Shown here one piece after another: positions 1 to 7,746 of a stretch of 64,000 bases of DNA. A program made the position numbers and the translations under genes. The number at the start of each line of letters is the position of its first letter. The stretch's first letter is position 1. The DNA lies in the NCBI GenBank assembly GCA_946404495.1, contig CAMJDT010000001.1:1-64000 (forward strand). The letters are read 5' to 3'. The notes beneath the pieces are model-generated. The model ran no database searches and was not told where the DNA came from. It saw only the letters and a program-made list of their open reading frames with translations. Source of the DNA: an uncultured Bacteroidales bacterium (GTDB taxonomy: Bacteria > Bacteroidota > Bacteroidia > Bacteroidales > Paludibacteraceae).

Positions 1-95
1 TAAAAATTGTACATTTATGTTAGTTTTATGAGTAAACCTATTTCAGGATAAGACAGAGTGCTCGCAAAATGCGAGCAAGATGAAAAATAATAGTA

Positions 96-134
96 CAGCG
101 GGTAATGGCGGTAAAAATACCGCCAAATGGAACG
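96..134. repeat. 39-bp hairpin repeat, copy 1
   Basis: This 39-bp segment matches 49313-49351 at 35 of 39 positions and also resembles 49151-49189 and 49195-49240. Its core is a 7-bp stem with a 4-base loop. Two of the four differences from 49313-49351 are the paired stem bases (T-A here, C-G there), so the stem is preserved by a compensatory change. Confidence 0.8.
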
Positions 135-167
135 ACCGGCATACAATGCCGGGGGGAATGGACGGAG

Positions 168-202
168 AAAAAAACCCTCGCGACTCTCACGAGCAGCGAG
201 GG
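168..202 (-). terminator. Rho-independent terminator of the fructose operon
   Basis: Read on the minus strand, a 7-bp G/C-rich stem (CCCTCGC/GCGAGGG, 14-base loop with further internal pairing) is followed directly by seven T residues (complement of A168-A174). It lies about 140 bp beyond the fructokinase stop codon and is the likely 3' end of that transcript. Confidence 0.75.
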
Positions 203-340
203 GGTGATTAACTGATGAAGAAAATTATTACTCTATTAACACCGAGTAGGTGTGTGGTATGCTTTTTTTTTACCGAAGGCAGTAAGGTATCATGTTTGCC
301 GTAGTTCAGTGTAGTCTATATATTCTACTCGATTATATGG

Positions 341-1243
341 TTACTTCAAATTCTCGGGCAACACGGGCATAGCGCCGTTTTGCGTGCAGACGAAGGCGGA
401 GACGGCAACGGCCTTCTCGTGGGCCTCGCGGATTGTTTTTCCCATTAGGATCTGAGCCACGAAGGTCGCGGTAAACGAGTCGCCGGCACCTACTGTATCG
501 GCTACTTGTACCTTCGGGGTAGAGACATAACTCTCCTCCTTGTCGGTGAAGACGTACGAACCGATCGCACCGCAGGTTAGGATTAGCATCTTGAGATTAT
601 ACTTAGCGATGAGGTCGCGGCAGACCACGCGGGTCTTGTCGGGATCCTCCGCTATGAGTTTCTTAGGATCATCGGAAACCACGCCTAAGAGCATCGCCGC
701 TACAACATCGAGTTCCTCATCATTGATCTTGAGGATATTAGCACGATTGAGCGACTCATTGATAACCTCAGCGGTGTACCAGCGTTGGCGCAAGTTGATG
801 TCAAACACGCGCAATGCCGACTTAGGAGCGGCGTCGAGGAAGGCGTGAATCGTCTTGCGGCTGGTATCGCAACGTTGTGCCAACGAGCCGAAACAGATCG
901 CCTCCGCATTGCGTGCCACCTCGAGCATTTCGCCGGTCTGAGGGATGTTGTCCCAAGCTACGCCTAAGCAGATATCATACTGCGGTACGCCCTTGTTATC
1001 GAGGGTCACTTTGACCGTACCTGTGGGTTGTTCCACGCGGGGAAGGATGTACCTAAGCCCCACCTTTTCAAAGGTCTCGATGATCTCTTCGCCCAACTCA
1101 TCATCACCGATAGCCGAGATGGCATATCCGTTCAGGCCGAATTGGCCTACATGGTATGCGAAGTTAGCCGGTGCGCCACCGAGTTTGCGTCCTTCCGGCA
1201 GGCAATCAAAGAGAGCCTCTCCTATTCCTACTACATACTTCAT
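341..1243 (-). CDS. PfkB-family fructokinase
   Basis: Cytoplasmic sugar kinase of the ribokinase/PfkB family, about 300 residues. The N-terminus has the GGAPANFA sugar-binding motif near residue 22. The C-terminus has DTVGAGDSF, whose Asp (about residue 254) is the catalytic base. The GGAPANFA form and the neighbouring GH32 enzyme and sugar transporter point to fructose as substrate, giving fructose 6-phosphate; this is inferred from context. An ATG at 1255 would add Met-Val-Asn-Asp, but those codons lie in the intergenic repeat, so I prefer the ATG at 1243. It is the last gene of the leftward cluster. Confidence 0.88.
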   Translation of the reverse strand: MKYVVGIGEALFDCLPEGRKLGGAPANFAYHVGQFGLNGYAISAIGDDELGEEIIETFEKVGLRYILPRVEQPTGTVKVTLDNKGVPQYDICLGVAWDNIPQTGEMLEVARNAEAICFGSLAQRCDTSRKTIHAFLDAAPKSALRVFDINLRQRWYTAEVINESLNRANILKINDEELDVVAAMLLGVVSDDPKKLIAEDPDKTRVVCRDLIAKYNLKMLILTCGAIGSYVFTDKEESYVSTPKVQVADTVGAGDSFTATFVAQILMGKTIREAHEKAVAVSAFVCTQNGAMPVLPENLK

Positions 1244-1245
1244 AT

Positions 1246-1294
1246 CATTTACCATTTAGTCATTTACCATTTGGTCATTAACCATTTAGTCATT
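1246..1294. repeat. CATT-anchored 7/8-bp tandem repeat in gene spacer
   Basis: CAT recurs at 1246, 1253, 1261, 1268, 1276, 1283 and 1291, spaced 7,8,7,8,7,8, so the true unit is about 15 bp. On the coding (minus) strand it yields a chain of ATG and TAA triplets running to the fructokinase start. It fills the whole gap between the transporter and fructokinase genes. Confidence 0.85.
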
Positions 1295-1295
1295 T

Positions 1296-2453
1296 TCAGG
1301 CCTTTTTGATTTTGAGGGTAAAGAAGGCGAGGTAAGCAGCACCTACGCACATTACCAATACAGCACCGAGTGCCCCCATCAAATCGGACATGAATCCCAT
1401 GCAAAGCGGGAAGATCGTTCCGCCAAACAAACCCATTATCATCAGACCCGATATCTCGTTCTTGTGCTCGGGGTCGTGTTGCAAGGCTTGCGCAAAGCAG
1501 ATTGAGAAGATATTGCTGTTGCCGAAACCCACGAGGGCGATACCTACATACAGCACCCACTTGGCATCACCAACTGCCAACAGTATCATAGCCAGAATTA
1601 TCATGCAGGCCGAGATGGCAAAGAAGAGTTTATCCGACACACGGCGCAAGATAGCCGAACCACTCAAACATCCGATCGTGCGGAAGATGAAATAGAGACT
1701 CGTGGCAAATCCGGCCTCAGCGAGCGACATACCTACGCGCTCCATCAGGATCTTAGGTGCAGTCGTGTTGGTACCCACATCAATACCCACATGGCACATG
1801 ATTCCCAAGAAACAGAGCAGAATGAAGGGATTGCCCAGCAGCTTGAAGCACTGAACAAAACCGCTACCCTTCGCCGCGGGCTCCTCATGAATGGTCGTGA
1901 GCGAGAGGGCGATGATAGCGATCACACCAATGATACCGTATACGGGGAAGAGCACGCGCCATCCCAGACCAAACGAAGGCAACACGGCTGTAGCACCCCA
2001 CATAGCGATATAGGGAGCCAGGAAGGAGGCAATAGCCTTGACGAACTGACCAAAGGTGAGCGTAGAAGACAGGTTGCCGCTAACGATATTGGATACCAGC
2101 GGATTGAGACTGGTCTGCATCAAGGCATTACCTATACCGAGCAGGGAGAAAGCCACAAGCATCAGCGCATAACTCTCGCCGAACAAAGGCAAGATGAGCG
2201 ACAATACCGTTACTACGATAGAGAGCAAGACGGTGCGTTTGCGACCAATCTTGTTCATCAGCATGCTGGTCGGCACCGAGAAAATCAGGAACCAGAAGAA
2301 CACCAGCGAGGGCATGATATTGGCCTGAGCGTGGGTAAGCCCGAGGTCTTGCTGTACATAGTTAGACGCGATACCTACGAGATCTACAAATCCCATTGTG
2401 AAGAAACAAAGCATCACAACGACAAAGGCACCAATTGAACTTTTCTTTTCCAT
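1296..2453 (-). CDS. Sugar MFS transporter (FucP/GlcP-like)
   Basis: Inner-membrane permease of 385 residues with about 12 hydrophobic segments and the MFS signature NKIGRKRTV between segments 2 and 3. It resembles the FucP/glucose-galactose group of MFS proteins common in Bacteroidales sugar clusters. It lies between the GH32 gene and fructokinase in the same orientation, so it most likely imports fructose or sucrose released in the periplasm. The substrate is inferred from context. The gaps on both sides consist of short AT-rich repeats, consistent with one transcript. Confidence 0.85.
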   Translation of the reverse strand: MEKKSSIGAFVVVMLCFFTMGFVDLVGIASNYVQQDLGLTHAQANIMPSLVFFWFLIFSVPTSMLMNKIGRKRTVLLSIVVTVLSLILPLFGESYALMLVAFSLLGIGNALMQTSLNPLVSNIVSGNLSSTLTFGQFVKAIASFLAPYIAMWGATAVLPSFGLGWRVLFPVYGIIGVIAIIALSLTTIHEEPAAKGSGFVQCFKLLGNPFILLCFLGIMCHVGIDVGTNTTAPKILMERVGMSLAEAGFATSLYFIFRTIGCLSGSAILRRVSDKLFFAISACMIILAMILLAVGDAKWVLYVGIALVGFGNSNIFSICFAQALQHDPEHKNEISGLMIMGLFGGTIFPLCMGFMSDLMGALGAVLVMCVGAAYLAFFTLKIKKA

Positions 2454-2479
2454 AAAAAATATTTACAATTTAGTCATTT

Positions 2480-2551
2480 CTTATTTCGGCTTACAGCCTC
2501 AAACGATCTGCTTTGCCGTATGCTTATTTCGGCTTACAGCCTCAAACGATC
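2480..2551. repeat. Two 29-bp direct repeats, 43 bp apart
   Basis: Identical 29-bp copies at 2480-2508 and 2523-2551 lie between the GH32 and transporter genes. Each contains a small hairpin GGCT-TAC-AGCC. They are flanked by CATTT-type 7-bp repeats (2461-2480 and 2570-2600). No coding potential is evident. Confidence 0.85.
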
Positions 2552-2592
2552 GGCGAAGCCGTTGCCCATTTACTATTTATTTTTCCATTTAG

Positions 2593-4026
2593 TCATTGGG
2601 CTATTTCATAGATGGTTGCACTGCCGCCCTGCACATCGATGTGATTGTAGGGTTCGGTGGGGAAGACGAGGTTGGTCATTGCCCAATAGCCGTTGGCATC
2701 GAAGGCCTCGATGGAGCAGTGGTCGATAAAGAGCAGAATGCGATAGTTGTCCTGCTTGACGAAGAGCGGAGTTGTGGTCTCCGCAGCGAACTCCTTGGAG
2801 AAGGAGCAGTCGCCCGAAGCCACGCGGTCCATGGAGAAAGTCTGACGATGTACGTCCAGCGTCATAACGACCTTCTCGCCCTTATCGTTAGAGAGCGTTA
2901 CGACGGCATTCTTCTCGCCCTCGAGGTTCAGCTCTACGATGCAGGCGTCCTCCAGAGACTTGATCTCAGCGCCCCGGATTGCCAGCGACTCCGGCGAGGG
3001 CATTACGCGTACGCGCACATCGCCCGCGTTGTCTATAAATAAGGAGAGATCACGTGCCACGGTATTCTGCGAGCGGAAGGAGACGGTCGGAACGACGGTG
3101 GCATACTGCCAATTGGACATCCAACCAATAGCTACAACGCGGTTATCGGGGGCATTGTGCCAAGTCACGGTAGCGTAATGATCCTTGCCATAGTCGAGCC
3201 ATTTGGTCACTTCGGGAGCGTCCTCACAGGTGAAGGTCGTACCGTCCCAATTACCCACGAAATACTGGGTCGCGCTGCCGCCAAAGGGTCCGCCCGGGTT
3301 GATATTGCAAATGAGGATCCACTTGCTTATGCCATCCTCGGTAGAGAGTTGGAACAGATCGGGGCACTCCCACACGCCTCCGTGGCAACCGTATCCTTCG
3401 CCAAAGCGGCTGGCGAGGGTCCATGCTTTGAGGTCTGAAGACTGATAGAAACGCAACTCCTGCTGGCAGGCCAGAACCATCGTCCAGCAGCCTTTTTGTT
3501 CGTCCCAGAACACTTTCGGGTCGCGGAAGTCGGCTATGTCGCCGCTCAGAACGGGGTTGCCCTCGTAGGGAGTAAAGGTCAGACCGCCGTCGGTGCTATA
3601 GGCAATCGACTGCTGTTGGGTCTCGCCCGCAGAGGTATAGATCGCTATGATGGCATTCTCACCGTAGCCGGCCGTATTATTCCTATCTATTACGCACGAG
3701 CCTGAGAAAATGAATCCAAGCGAATCGGGATAGATCGCGATAGGAAGGTGCTCCCAATGAATGAGGTCTTGGCTCACCGAGTGTGCCCAATGCATCGGTC
3801 CCCAAACGGTAGCTTCGGGATAATACTGGTAATAGAGATGCCAGGTCTGAGTAGCATCGTCGAAAAACATACCATTGGGGTCGTTCATCCAATTGGCCTC
3901 GGGGCTGTGATGATAAACAGAGCGGAAGGGCTCGTCGGTGGAGTGAACAGTCGGTGCCTTTGCTGCGGTGCAAGCCGTCAGGGCGACTGCTAAGAAGATC
4001 AGAAATGTTGCGTAGTTGTGTTTCAT
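2593..4026 (-). CDS. Secreted GH32 beta-fructosidase (invertase/levanase-like)
   Basis: Glycoside hydrolase family 32 enzyme of 477 residues that cleaves terminal fructose from sucrose or fructans. It is probably an exported lipoprotein: the signal peptide ends in the lipobox LTAC (Cys19). All three GH32 signatures are visible: WMNDPNG with nucleophile Asp49, RDP near residue 167, and ECPD with the acid/base Glu near residue 219. The C-terminal part fits the usual beta-sandwich. I chose ATG 4026 because the longer frame adds 44 residues encoded by the promoter region, and the signal peptide starts at 4026. It leads the transporter and fructokinase genes. No SusC/SusD pair accompanies it, suggesting short substrates. 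Confidence 0.92.
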   Translation of the reverse strand: MKHNYATFLIFLAVALTACTAAKAPTVHSTDEPFRSVYHHSPEANWMNDPNGMFFDDATQTWHLYYQYYPEATVWGPMHWAHSVSQDLIHWEHLPIAIYPDSLGFIFSGSCVIDRNNTAGYGENAIIAIYTSAGETQQQSIAYSTDGGLTFTPYEGNPVLSGDIADFRDPKVFWDEQKGCWTMVLACQQELRFYQSSDLKAWTLASRFGEGYGCHGGVWECPDLFQLSTEDGISKWILICNINPGGPFGGSATQYFVGNWDGTTFTCEDAPEVTKWLDYGKDHYATVTWHNAPDNRVVAIGWMSNWQYATVVPTVSFRSQNTVARDLSLFIDNAGDVRVRVMPSPESLAIRGAEIKSLEDACIVELNLEGEKNAVVTLSNDKGEKVVMTLDVHRQTFSMDRVASGDCSFSKEFAAETTTPLFVKQDNYRILLFIDHCSIEAFDANGYWAMTNLVFPTEPYNHIDVQGGSATIYEIAQ

Positions 4027-4062
4027 TTTGTATTGTTTTGAGGTGTTTTCAAAAATTCGCTG

Positions 4063-4094
4063 CAAAAGTACAATTTTATACGCATATGCGCAAA
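4063..4094 (-). promoter_or_regulatory. Promoter of the GH32 operon
   Basis: On the minus strand TTTG (4094-4091) is followed, after exactly 20 bp, by TACTTTTG (4070-4063). This matches the Bacteroidetes primary promoter form. It contains a perfect CGCATATGCG palindrome at 4081-4090 just inside the -33 box. Confidence 0.85.
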
Positions 4095-4101
4095 AAAACA
4101 T

Positions 4102-4156
4102 GTTGCAAAAACTACCACTGAGGTTGCATTGCAACATTTTTGGCACTTTTTGCAAC
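4102..4156. promoter_or_regulatory. Three TTGCAAC motifs, candidate operators
   Basis: GTTGCAA at 4102-4108 and TTGCAAC at 4129-4135 and 4150-4156 lie just upstream of the GH32 -33 box and before the end of the regulator gene. The middle copy is half of a near-palindrome GTTGCATTGCAAC. This is where an AraC-type activator would bind. The link to the neighbouring regulator is inference. Confidence 0.45.
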
Positions 4157-4176
4157 ATTTTTGCTATCTTGAGTTG

Positions 4177-5682
4177 TCAATTTCGCGCTCCCGGTAGTCG
4201 ACCGAAATATTCCTTATAGCATTTGGAGAAGTAGCCGGGAGAGGAGAAACAGAGTTCGATAGATACCTGCTGAACGGTCATATCGGTCATCCGTAGCATC
4301 TCATCTGCCCGTACCAGACGTCGCTCGCGGATGTAGTCCAAGGGTCCCTTTCCGGTAATGGTTTTCACCTTACGGAAGATCTGTGTGCGGCTCAGGTGTA
4401 ACTGCTCCGCGAGGTACTCTACATTGAGATTGGGATCAGTGAGGTGCTCGTCCACCATTTGCTTCATCCGATTCTGGAATACCTCATCGCGTTTGCTGAG
4501 TTGCATCGCTTCCTGCACATCTTCGAGTTGGGGAAGGATCTCCTTCTTGATTTCCCGCTGCATCTTGCGCTGCGTATAGACGATGTACACCAAAGCCAAA
4601 ACGAAGAGCAGGCAGACCAACACGATCACACCGATAAGGATCCACCGTCCGCGTTTCATCTGCTGCCAACGCATATCCGAGCGAATTTGTACGATCTTCA
4701 GGGTCTCGAGGTCGTGGATACGTTCGTGGTACTGTTCTAACATCGCACGCGCTGTGGTTTCCTCGACCAAGATGGTCTCCAGAATCGTCTCTCTGTCATA
4801 GGCCTTTCCCTCTAAGATATGCGCAGCCGTCTCGATAATGAGGTCACCGCGCGAGGGATAGGTAGCCGTACATTCGATGGTGCCATCCAAAATAGCCTGC
4901 AGCCCCGGAACGATACCGTCCACACCCATGATCGGGACACTACGGGATCTATAATGACGGCTATCGTGCACAGCATCCGCAGCTCCGATGGCCATCAGAT
5001 CGTTTTGTGCTACGATGAGATCCACATCACTATGCATCGCCAGATAGGCCTTCACTTCGCGATACGCATCTTTGCGCTGCCAACTTCCCATTACCGATGT
5101 AATCCGTATGTCGCGCATATCACTCGCTTCCAATCCACGCATCATTCCTTCGTGTCTCAGTATCGTTGGGGCGGAGTGCGGAAGTCCCGTTACCTCCAAG
5201 ACATGGAGACCTTCCTTATAATGGCTCATTATCCACTCTGCCATCAACTCCCCTACCCGTTCGTTATCACCGCCAATGAAAGCTGTCCAATCTTGACCCG
5301 GCACCAATCGATCGGCAATAATCACCGGAATACCAGCCACATAGGCCCGCGTTACGGCAGGCTGCACTTCTTCCGCTTCATTGGGCGAGACGATGAGCAA
5401 ATCCACCTTCTCACTAATAAAACTATCAATCTGCGCACATTGCAACTCACTGCTACCGTCTGCCACGCGCGTGGTCAATCGCATCTGAGGATGCAAGAGT
5501 AACTCGCGCGACATCTCCTCGTTCATCTTCTGCCGTCAGGCATCATCCAGGCATTGGCTCACTCCTATGCGATAATGATCCGGGTCGCAACTGCAGCCTG
5601 CCAAACAAGCCGCAAGAAGAACCGTCACAAGGAGTGTCGAAACGAAAGGAAATAGATGCAAATGAATACTCGCGTTTTTCAT
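4177..5682 (-). pseudogene. Membrane sugar-sensor/AraC regulator, interrupted by in-frame TGA
   Basis: The full frame from ATG 5682 encodes a signal peptide with a lipobox-like LAGC, a LacI/ribose-type periplasmic sugar-binding domain, one transmembrane segment (WILIGVIVLVCLLFVLALVY), a short coiled coil and a C-terminal AraC helix-turn-helix. No histidine kinase or receiver domain lies between, so it would act as a one-component sensor across the inner membrane. After residues CLDDA a TGA (5536-5538) interrupts the frame, and the same frame continues RQKMNEEM. Relatives typically read DDxWR here, so TGG to TGA is likely. The remaining 449-residue ORF (ATG 5526) would lack export signals. It presumably controlled the adjoining fructose genes. 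Confidence 0.8.
5536..5538 (-). other. Premature TGA codon in the regulator frame
   Basis: Complement of TCA at 5536-5538. Codons on both sides stay in one frame, so this is a nonsense codon and not a frameshift. ATG 5526 lies four codons downstream and could allow reinitiation. Confidence 0.9.
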
Positions 5683-5701
5683 GTTGTAATCATTTTGTGC
5701 G

Positions 5702-5733
5702 CAAAGGTACAACTTTTTTTTGACATATGCAAA
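5702..5733 (-). promoter_or_regulatory. Promoter of the sensor/regulator gene
   Basis: Minus strand: TTTG (5733-5730), 20-bp spacer containing ATATGTC and an A-tract, then TACCTTTG (5709-5702). The start codon at 5682 is only about 20 bp beyond, so the leader is very short. The -33 box abuts the T-tract of the upstream terminator. Confidence 0.87.
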
Positions 5734-5735
5734 TA

Positions 5736-5767
5736 AAATCGCAGAAATTATGACATTTCTGCGATTT
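5736..5767 (-). terminator. Terminator of the dNK-xerC-hpf operon
   Basis: A perfect 13-bp stem (5736-5748 with 5755-5767) and 6-base loop lie 36 bp after the hpf stop. It is flanked by T/A runs on both sides and so may act in either direction. On the minus strand the trailing T-rich tract runs straight into the -33 box of the next promoter. Confidence 0.8.
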
Positions 5768-5802
5768 TTATTATAAATATACAAGTTTCTTAAGTAGAGG
5801 AT

Positions 5803-6093
5803 TTATTTGTCTTTGAGTTTTTCGATTTGGCGATCGATGGCTTCGAGGCAGAGGTCGATACCCTGTTCAAAGGTGTCGCAGGTCTTCTCGGCAAACATCT
5901 CGGGACCGTTACCAAGGACGCGCACAGCGGTCTGCTTGTTGAGATTGGTCTCGGGTTTGATGACAGTCATGCGGATCTCCAGTTCGGCACTCGGATTGTT
6001 GAGCACTTTCTCGTAACGAGCTGTTTTCTTGGCGATGTACTTCTCCAGCCTTTCGGCGATGTCAAAATTGACAGGATTAACAGTCAGTTTCAT
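5803..6093 (-). CDS. hpf: Ribosome hibernation promoting factor (short HPF/RaiA)
   Basis: A 96-residue HPF/RaiA-family protein, which binds the 30S decoding centre and inactivates or dimerises ribosomes in slow growth. The sequence shows the family pattern: an N-terminal strand (KLTVNPVNFDIAERLEKYIAKK), a central TVIKPE strand and a C-terminal helix EAIDRQIEKLK. It lacks the C-terminal dimerisation domain of long HPF. It follows the Xer recombinase gene on the same strand, an arrangement common in Bacteroidales. Confidence 0.9.
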   Translation of the reverse strand: MKLTVNPVNFDIAERLEKYIAKKTARYEKVLNNPSAELEIRMTVIKPETNLNKQTAVRVLGNGPEMFAEKTCDTFEQGIDLCLEAIDRQIEKLKDK

Positions 6094-6166
6094 GGTTTTA
6101 TCCTTTCTTTTAAGGGGTTGATATGCGGCCTTGCGGCCGATTGTTTGTTACTATATATATTCTATA

Positions 6167-7063
6167 TTATCCGTGAGCCCTGGGATGCGCAGCCTCGTAG
6201 GAGCGACGGATTTGGTCAAAAGTAGTATGCGTATAAACCTGTGTGGCAGCGATAGAGGCATGCCCCATCAGGTCTTTGATCGTGCGTATGTCGGCTCCGT
6301 TGTCAAGCATCGCGGTAGCGAAAGTATGCCGGAGTACGTGCGGCGAGTGTTTCTTGAGCGTAGACACTTCTCCCATACGCGTGCGTACGATAGTATAAAG
6401 GAGTGATTTGGTCAAGGGCGACACGTCGCCGTTCGATTTTTGTCGCACAAAAAATGTGCCAAAAGGAGCATTATCAGGTCGTACGGCGAGATATTTCCGA
6501 ATAAGGCTGATCAGTTTCTCTCCGATCGGTACGATGCGCTCCTTACGCCGTTTCCCGAAGATGCGCACTTGGGCATTAGAGAGGTCCACGTCAGCATCCG
6601 TGAGTCCTAACAGTTCGGCCTGTCGCATACCGGTCTGATAAAGCATCTCAATGATGAGGCTGTCGCGTAGCGAGGTAAAATCGTCGGCTTGGTCATCGTA
6701 GGCCGTGACTTGCTGCATCTCTTGGGGTTTGAAGAAGACCGGCAGGGGTTTGTCGATCTTAGGCGCGACTACGCGTCGGGTAACATCCCGATTAACGGCT
6801 CCCGTGCGAAGGAGGAAGCGGTAGTACGAGTGCAGCGTCGTGAGGCGCTGACGAATCGTACGAGGGGAGTCTTTCTTAACCTCTATGCGATAGAGTATCC
6901 AATCCTTGATATCGCTCTCTGTCGCTTCGCGCAACGAGAAAGCCGGATCGGCGTAGTGCGTAGTGAGGTAGTCCGCAAAGTCGCGGAGGTTGGCCTCATA
7001 GGCTTCAACGGTACGCGGGGAGTAACGTCGTTCGATGGCAATATAATCGATAAACGACTTCAT
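6167..7063 (-). CDS. xerC: Xer-type tyrosine recombinase
   Basis: Site-specific recombinase of 298 residues with an N-terminal SAM-like core-binding domain (about 1-85) and a C-terminal catalytic domain. Catalytic residues visible are Arg in TGMRQAELLGL, HxxR in HVLRHTFAT, and His and the nucleophile Tyr in GHASIAATQVYTH. Length and motifs fit chromosomal XerC/XerD, which resolve chromosome dimers at dif; sequence alone does not separate C from D. It overlaps the upstream kinase gene by 4 bp and precedes hpf. No integrated element flanks it, so a housekeeping role is more likely than an integrase role. Confidence 0.88.
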   Translation of the reverse strand: MKSFIDYIAIERRYSPRTVEAYEANLRDFADYLTTHYADPAFSLREATESDIKDWILYRIEVKKDSPRTIRQRLTTLHSYYRFLLRTGAVNRDVTRRVVAPKIDKPLPVFFKPQEMQQVTAYDDQADDFTSLRDSLIIEMLYQTGMRQAELLGLTDADVDLSNAQVRIFGKRRKERIVPIGEKLISLIRKYLAVRPDNAPFGTFFVRQKSNGDVSPLTKSLLYTIVRTRMGEVSTLKKHSPHVLRHTFATAMLDNGADIRTIKDLMGHASIAATQVYTHTTFDQIRRSYEAAHPRAHG

Positions 7064-7710
7064 TTAATCTCTTTACCTACTTCGTCGGATTGCTCAAAGG
7101 GGAAGAGACCGAAGAGTTCGGCATCGATACGGTCGGTGATAAAACGGAAGTCCTCGGGATTCTCGCCGAACTTAATCTTATCACCGTCCACGATGAGGAG
7201 TTTACCTTTGTACTCCGCGATCCAGTTCTCGTAGAGGTCGTTGAGTCCCTGCAGATAGTCGATACGCATAGACGCCTCATATAGGCGACCGCGTTTCTGG
7301 ATCTGCGCCACGAGGTTCGGAATCGAGGAGCGGATATAAATCATTAGATCGGGCATTTTGACGAGCGACATCATCAGGTCGAAGAGGTCGCGGTAGTTGT
7401 CAAAATCGCGATCAGACATAAATCCCTGCTTATGCAGATTAGGTGCAAAGATGCGGGCGTCCTCGTAGATCGTACGATCTTGAATGATCCATTCATTACT
7501 TTTGCCAATATCGACCACATCCTTGAACCGTTTGTTGAGGAAATAGATCTGGAGATTGAAGCTCCAACGCGACATATCGGCATAGAAATCCTCAAGGTAG
7601 GGGTTGTACTCTACCGACTCAAAACGCGGGCTCCAGCCGTAGTGTTTGGCGAGCATGTTGGTCAGAGTGGTCTTACCACATCCGATATTTCCAGCGACAG
7701 CTATATGCAT
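7060..7710 (-). CDS. Deoxynucleoside kinase (paralogue 1)
   Basis: A 216-residue kinase of the dCK/dGK family that phosphorylates salvaged deoxynucleosides in the cytoplasm. P-loop GNIGCGKTT at residues 7-15, the DRT motif (QDRTIYED), and a lid with arginines (QKRGRLYE) are present. The specificity-determining residues cannot be assigned confidently. It is a tandem duplicate of the gene at 7735-8385, sharing the C-terminal DRIDAELFGLF motif. The gap between them is a 7-bp repeat, and its 3' end overlaps xerC by 4 bp. Confidence 0.88.
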   Translation of the reverse strand: MHIAVAGNIGCGKTTLTNMLAKHYGWSPRFESVEYNPYLEDFYADMSRWSFNLQIYFLNKRFKDVVDIGKSNEWIIQDRTIYEDARIFAPNLHKQGFMSDRDFDNYRDLFDLMMSLVKMPDLMIYIRSSIPNLVAQIQKRGRLYEASMRIDYLQGLNDLYENWIAEYKGKLLIVDGDKIKFGENPEDFRFITDRIDAELFGLFPFEQSDEVGKEIK

Positions 7711-7725
7711 AAAGACAATTTTTTA

Positions 7726-7746
7726 ATTTACGATTTACAATTTATC
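7726..7746. repeat. ATTTAnn heptamer repeat between the kinase genes
   Basis: Three 7-bp units (ATTTACG, ATTTACA, ATTTATC). The stop codon of the upstream kinase gene lies within it. On the minus strand it reads TAAATnG, the same words as in the rpsB-tsf gap at 16414-16450. Confidence 0.75.

Larger units (their letters stand above)
1..340. other. Gene-free 3' region with a series of hairpins
   Basis: No convincing gene is present. The stretch lies downstream of the leftward fructokinase operon. It holds four perfect inverted repeats in a row: 61-75 (CTCGC/GCGAG), 107-124 (GGCGGTA/TACCGCC), 136-152 (CCGGCAT/ATGCCGG) and 175-202 (CCCTCGC/GCGAGGG). The last is a terminator for the minus strand. 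The second sits inside a repeat that recurs near position 49,150. A 29-codon ORF (215-304) begins like a signal peptide but stops early, and I do not believe it is a gene. Confidence 0.7.

Noticed and set aside
215..304. 29-codon ORF starting MKKIITLL
   Set aside because: It looks like the beginning of a signal peptide but stops after a Phe run; it is probably chance or a remnant.
5536..5538. TGA read as Trp or selenocysteine
   Set aside because: TGA terminates several genes here, Trp is TGG elsewhere, and no selenocysteine element or context is apparent; a nonsense mutation is simpler.
6121..6160. GCGGCC/GGCCGC hairpin between xerC and hpf as a terminator
   Set aside because: The stem is short with no T-tract, and both genes are probably on one transcript.
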